Position numbers and translations under genes: made by a program | Shown here: positions 59,762 through 64,000 of the stretch, one piece after another | How the letters are laid out: the number at the start of each line of letters is the position of its first letter | Numbering within the stretch: position 1 is the stretch's first letter | Assembly: GCA_014529385.2 (NCBI GenBank) | Contig: CM043966.1 | Coordinates: 40,546,037 to 40,610,036, forward strand | Direction: 5' to 3' | DNA length: 64,000 bases | Origin: Adiantum capillus-veneris | Lineage: Eukaryota > Streptophyta > Polypodiopsida > Polypodiales > Pteridaceae | The notes under the pieces: model-generated | The model's input: the letters and a program-made list of their open reading frames with translations, nothing else | Told to the model about the DNA's origin: nothing | Database searches by the model: none

Positions 59762-60897
59762 TGTGAGCGGGATGAAAACACACACAGCGCCTCTATAACA
59801 ACCCGACACACACTCTTGGGAAGATACACACACACACACTATGGGGCACCACTCGGCTTACACAACACACCTGGCCGAGACAGGGAACACACCTCTGGAG
59901 TGAGAGGAGAGAGACTATCCACTTGCCCACTCCACACAGAGACACACACACACACACAAAAACTCAGCTCAAAAGAGGAGAACTTCTGATGTTTAGATAC
60001 AAATGAGCTTGGGCCAACACCAATGGGGCAAACAACTCACACAATTTGGTTAAAGATACCAGATACAATCACAAATTGGAGAAGAAGCTTCACTCACCGG
60101 AGAAGATTACACAGAAAAACAGTAGAAAAAGAGTGAGGAATTTGGCAAAATGGACAGCGCCATCGCGTCCGGAACGGCCCAAAACCCCAGTCTACGATGT
60201 CAAAGTGCTCAAATCCGACCTCGGATGAGTAGTTTACGGCCAAAACAGGCTCCAAAATGGGCAAAAACACACCTGCGGCTGTTCCTCCTCTCTTCTCCAC
60301 GTTTTTTCTGGTCTTCTCTCAGTTTTTTCAGTTCCCACACTTAGATTTTTTAGTTGGGCACCCTTGGCCTTTTAGATGACCTCAAACGGACCCCGAACAG
60401 ACCAAAAACTTACCTCGCAGTGCATAGTTGTCACCTTTTTGCATCATTCGCACACCTGGCACTCAGCTTTTTTCCAATAATGCACCTCGCCACCACGTGA
60501 AGTGGCCCCAAAAAAAGGTCCTCATGATGACCTTTCTGCATAATTCTCACAAGCAAACACCCACGTTGTGTCCGTCCTCATCAGCGTGCAAATATTGTCC
60601 TCGTTCGCCCTTCTGACGCCACTAGATGCCATCTGACGCACCCGCTGACCTCACGTCGTCGGCCCGCGGATAGCTTCCTCGAGAAGTTTTACGCGCTACC
60701 AACTCCTCCTTATTGTAGAAAAACACAATGGTACTAGTAACGATGAGAATCGATGCACTATGTACATGGTGTCCTACCTGTACACATGTGGGCCCCACGT
60801 AACCACCTGGCTCTGGAAAATGGGCAATACTTTATTTGATGCACCATGCATGGGTATGTACATATGCGCAATCGCTTGCTCCAAAAAACTCCTGACA
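59762..60897 (-). repeat. 5' LTR of RLG-B2
   Basis: It matches 52137-53323 at about 98%. It is followed after six bases by the putative PBS. Confidence 0.93.
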
Positions 60898-60908
60898 GCG
60901 GCTGCCAT

Positions 60909-63566
60909 AGATCCTGTTGCCCTCAGTAGTCCGAAGTTAGCGTTTTTTCCATATTAGCTGAGAAACTGAGTTTTAACTATCCAAATGACTTGAAAATTGA
61001 AAATAAAGCTTAAAAGGAACTTGTGAAACTGTGCATGTGCTCACAGTGCAATTCTGGCCAAAAATTTCCATTTAGACATCCTACGCGTAGGATGTCTTTT
61101 TCATCAGAATTAGTTGATACTTGACATGCTGGTAGTGCATGGCTTATGGAACATGGCTATGTGCTTGGATATGGATTTGGATATCAAAAAGTGGATTTTT
61201 TGGGCTGATTTAGGCTTTATGTCACAAATTGGGTAGAAAGTCCAAAACAGGTAGCAAGTGATGTCCAAATGGGTTGAAAATTGGTATATGGACTCATTGC
61301 ACCATGGTATTGGCTTCCATGATGTCACTCCTTGCACAAAAGGCCTAAATTATGTTGGAGACATCCTACGTGTAGGATGTCTATTTCATCAAAATGGCAT
61401 GGGATTTGTTCTGTGGGTAGTCCTTGGTCTATGGAACATGGCTATACTCTTGGATTTTGATTTGGACAAGGATTGATGCTTGCAAGAGCCTGTGTAGTGT
61501 TTTTGGGCTCAAAAAAGTGTATCTTGAAGGTGTTGGGGTAAAAAATGATTAGAATGGCTTCAAAATTGGTATAAGAGCTCTTGATATGATGTGATTGGAT
61601 CTGAAATGGATAAACATCCTCTGTAGGCCAAAAATGTCAAATAGACATCCTACGTGTAGGATGTCTACTTCACCAATTTTTGCTTCTGGCCACATAGATT
61701 GGTTGGTGATGTGCTTGTGAATGTGTTGTGCAAGTTTCATGTGATTTGGACAAGATTTGGTAGGTCCATGGCCCATTTTTGCATCTATGCCCTAACTTTG
61801 CGTTTTTCAGGCATATGAGGTCAATTTTGGTCCAAATGTGATGAAACTTGGTGGATAGCATGTAAAGGTCATTCAGAAAATGTGTGTGATGAAAAATGTT
61901 GGGATCTGTCTGTGTGGATTTCAGAGCCTCCGAGCGGTTTTTTGACTTTTGGAGTGCTTTTTGGTGATGAAATTTCTTGATGTTGGTCTCCATAGCTTCC
62001 CGATCCCTTGGGGATCCTTGTCGTATGGTTTTTGTCGACTTTGGCTTCACCGGAGCTTCATTTAGAAATTTGTCGCTTTAGAAGCACCCGTGGTTGCGTT
62101 TACATATCTTCGATGATTTGTGGTGGTTTACCACCATAGGACTTGGTTGTTGATGGTCTAGGAAAGCCGCTCATGAAGTTTGGTGGCAAACGGGCATGCG
62201 GTTTGGCCGCGAGAGCTATTTGATGCTTTGTGTGTCTGATGCCGTTTTTGAAGTTTGGTGCCGCTTCGGGTCACTTTTTGGTCATGTGGGCCACATAGAC
62301 TTGTCGAGCATGTCGAGATGCTCCTACCCATGAATTTTGGTATCATTTGGGCGCCTTTTCGCCGATTTCCCATTTGGTGGCCTCTTGCAGGATTCTAGGA
62401 ATTAGGGTTTTTTCCGATGGTTTTCTACTCCCTTTGGACATCCAAGACTAGTCTCCTATGCTAGGGTAAGCTGTCGATGAAGTTTCGTTGCTTTTGGGTT
62501 AGCCATTAGGTCGCCGCCTCTACTTGTAGGTCTCTATAGCCCGCTTTGTGTGTGAACCCTACGCTAGTTTTCGCGACAAAACGACAAACATGCGCGAAAA
62601 GCTCAAGGTGGTGAGCCTTCCTGTCATGTCTGAAGCCCGTTGGGTAGAAGCTGCTAGAAGGTCCGTCCGCTCTAGGTGGCAGAAGCTCTCTCCACAAGGT
62701 CAATAGTGAAAATGAGGTGAAAATTTCTTATAATGAAGGTCCCTGAACCACTTTTCATGAAATTTGACATGTGACCCTAACTTCTTACGAGATATAGTTT
62801 AGGCTCAAAAATTTCTTGATTTGAACTCCATTTGCTCTATTTAACAGAAATTTGGCATTTCGGTCAAAATCTGGCCAAAACACACTTTTCGGTTCAGTCT
62901 CATAATTGCACCCCCACTGTACCATAGGTTGTCCTATAGTCACTGATCATCCCCATATTTTTTTTTTCATTACGACCGTTTTTCACCTGCTTTTTGTATT
63001 TTTGAAGTTTTTATACTGAAAATTAGCAAAATTAAAAGGAAAATAGCAAATCATACCCCGAAAATCCCCAAAAATCATAATAAATCACAAACATCTCCGC
63101 AAAACATTATATACACTTACATGCAATTTTTATGGCCGGATTTCTCTGTTTTACCAATATTTTGCTCGAAAAATGGCTATTTCTACTTATATACACACTC
63201 TTAGGGGCTTCATTTGGCGTTTGGCCCCATATACCTATAGATACATGGTGTATAAGGGCATATATACTTGGGTTAGTCCAGAAAATTTTGCAATCAAAGA
63301 ACAACCCTTAAAATAGCCGAAAATCATGCCCTTTTTTGCTCTTTTTGCTATTGGTTCCGCATTTGAGAATGCCTCCCCCCCTCCTAGTCTGAGTCCTCTC
63401 GGACGACAAGGTATCGCCTCGGAGTATGTGCGGTGCATAGGTTGAAAAAAATAAAAATAAAAAATTGTGCTAATGCTTGGCCGATTAATGTGGGCCTATT
63501 TTGTGCATACTCGGTCAATGCATGGAAAAATTAATGTTGTGCAAGAGAAGGGAATAAGCAAGATGC
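60909..63566. other. 3' spacer of GIANT copy 2
   Basis: Aligns with 1080-5046 of copy 1 but lacks the TTAA element and about 160 bp around 3386-3545, and has about 90 extra bp at 62390-62480. It contains three palindromes (next entry). No coding signal is convincing. Confidence 0.7.
61075..61665. repeat. Three 22-nt palindromes at ~285-bp steps in GIANT copy 2
   Basis: 61075-61096 is perfect; 61360-61381 and 61644-61665 have TGTAGG in place of CGTAGG in the right arm, a single centre mismatch. Spacings are 285 and 284 bp, the same as in copy 1 (1241, 1526, 1812). Confidence 0.88.
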
Positions 63567-64000
63567 TTATTGGCATTCGCAGTTGAGGTTTCCTATTTTC
63601 TTTGCAAGTAACAGCTGTAACTCTACTGTTCTCTGTTTAATTGTCTTTTTTGCAAAAGACAATCGCTTTGCCGCTACTGTTGACATAGCCGTAGTTGTTT
63701 CTATGGAGAGGATTGGCTTGGCCGGAATGGTCCTGGACCGTATTTCCTTTTCTTTCCCTTGGTATTTTGTTTTTGCCGGTTTTTGTAGATGTTTTGCTAC
63801 TTCCTTTGTTGCCACTGTTTTGTTGTTGATTGGCATCCACATAAGTCGTTTGCCCTTTTTCAAATGCAGTTGTCTGCCTTCCGTTGATGCTTGTACTGAA
63901 GGGAGTTCCTTTTGCTTTTGTTTTGGTATCCAAATGCGAGTGACATTTGGGTTATTGCTGAGCATTTTCTTTGGGATCCATATCTGTTTTATGCCCTTGG
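63567..64000 (-). pseudogene. Tail of the post-integrase domain in GIANT copy 2 (cut by window edge)
   Basis: The overlapping frames 63965-63567 and 63933-63637 match the tail at 5512-5047 of copy 1 (IWIPKQKQKELPS, TIKQRTVELQLLLAKK). The retropepsin-like box of this copy would lie beyond the right edge. Confidence 0.55.

Larger units (their letters stand above)
52137..60897 (-). mobile_element. RLG-B2: young full-length Tat-type Ty3/gypsy element nested in ORF3 of GIANT copy 2
   Basis: LTRs at 52137-53323 and 59762-60897 flank gag, protease, RT, two RNase H domains and integrase. The target duplication is GCGG (52133-52136 and 60898-60901); joining the flanks gives the intact ORF3 start seen at 1030-1080 of copy 1. 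Comparing LTRs by eye I count a little over 20 substitutions in about 1.1 kb (about 2%), apart from a CA microsatellite difference. Coding capacity is damaged by one TGA and two single-base frameshifts. Same family as RLG-B1. Confidence 0.95.
42787..64000 (-). mobile_element. GIANT copy 2: 3' part of the same long gypsy family, running off the right edge
   Basis: In minus-strand order from the right edge: tail of the post-integrase domain (64000-63567), spacer (63566-60909), ORF3 (60908-60898, then 52136-48764 across RLG-B2), PPT (48725-48712) and 3' LTR (48711-42787, itself split by a 4.84-kb insertion). It aligns with copy 1 from 5580 down to 1 and supplies the 3' end that copy 1 lacks in the window. 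Inserted into duplicated block B; the presumed 5-bp left target copy is CTCTC at 42782-42786. Confidence 0.88.

Overview
This is a gene-poor stretch of a large plant nuclear genome, built almost entirely from nested transposable elements. Evidence for a plant: Tat-type Ty3/gypsy elements with two RNase H domains, an Athila/Tat-type primer-binding site complementary to the 3' end of tRNA-Asp, fragments of PPR (pentatricopeptide repeat) genes, a DUF4283-like ORF, and C-to-T type decay (many TGA/TAG stops). The PPR fragment style and repeat load suggest a large-genome fern or other spore-bearing plant; this is inference. I see no intact host gene, tRNA, rRNA or CRISPR array.

Layout: (1) 1-14916, minus strand: the 5' part of a giant gypsy element ('GIANT copy 1': 5' LTR, PBS, gag, protease, RNase H tail, integrase, a second retropepsin-like domain, a long spacer with 22-nt palindromes, start of a large ORF3). 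A 1.3-kb TTAA-flanked DNA element sits in its spacer. (2) 14917-15386 and 23125-24310: decayed PPR-like sequence split by a complete but dead Tat-type element, RLG-B1 (15387-23124). (3) 25330-28846: copy A of a low-complexity duplicated block, followed by a BED zinc-finger (hAT-like) fragment. (4) 29990-35660: a decayed transposase-like gene lying between two arrays of an ATGCTAATTAGCAT-type palindrome. (5) 37615-38481: a DUF4283-like pseudogene. (6) 38762-42786: copy B of the duplicated block. (7) 42787-64000, minus strand: the 3' part of 'GIANT copy 2', carrying a 4.84-kb solo-LTR-like insertion in its 3' LTR and a young Tat-type element, RLG-B2 (52137-60897), inserted at about the third codon of ORF3.

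The two GIANT copies are complementary views of one family: copy 1 shows the 5' half, copy 2 the 3' half, and they overlap at 1-5580 versus 51100-52136 plus 60898-64000. Joining the views gives a full length of roughly 18 kb. Its most unusual traits are a retropepsin-like DSG domain in frame behind the integrase, two consecutive H2C2 zinc modules before the integrase core, loss of reverse transcriptase in copy 1, a roughly 1100-residue coiled-coil ORF3, and a recurring 22-26 nt perfect palindrome placed both in the leader and in the 3' spacer at about 285-bp intervals. Order of events: GIANT copies and PPR/duplicated sequence first, then RLG-B1 (LTRs several percent apart), the TTAA element and the solo LTR, and finally RLG-B2 (LTRs about 2% apart).
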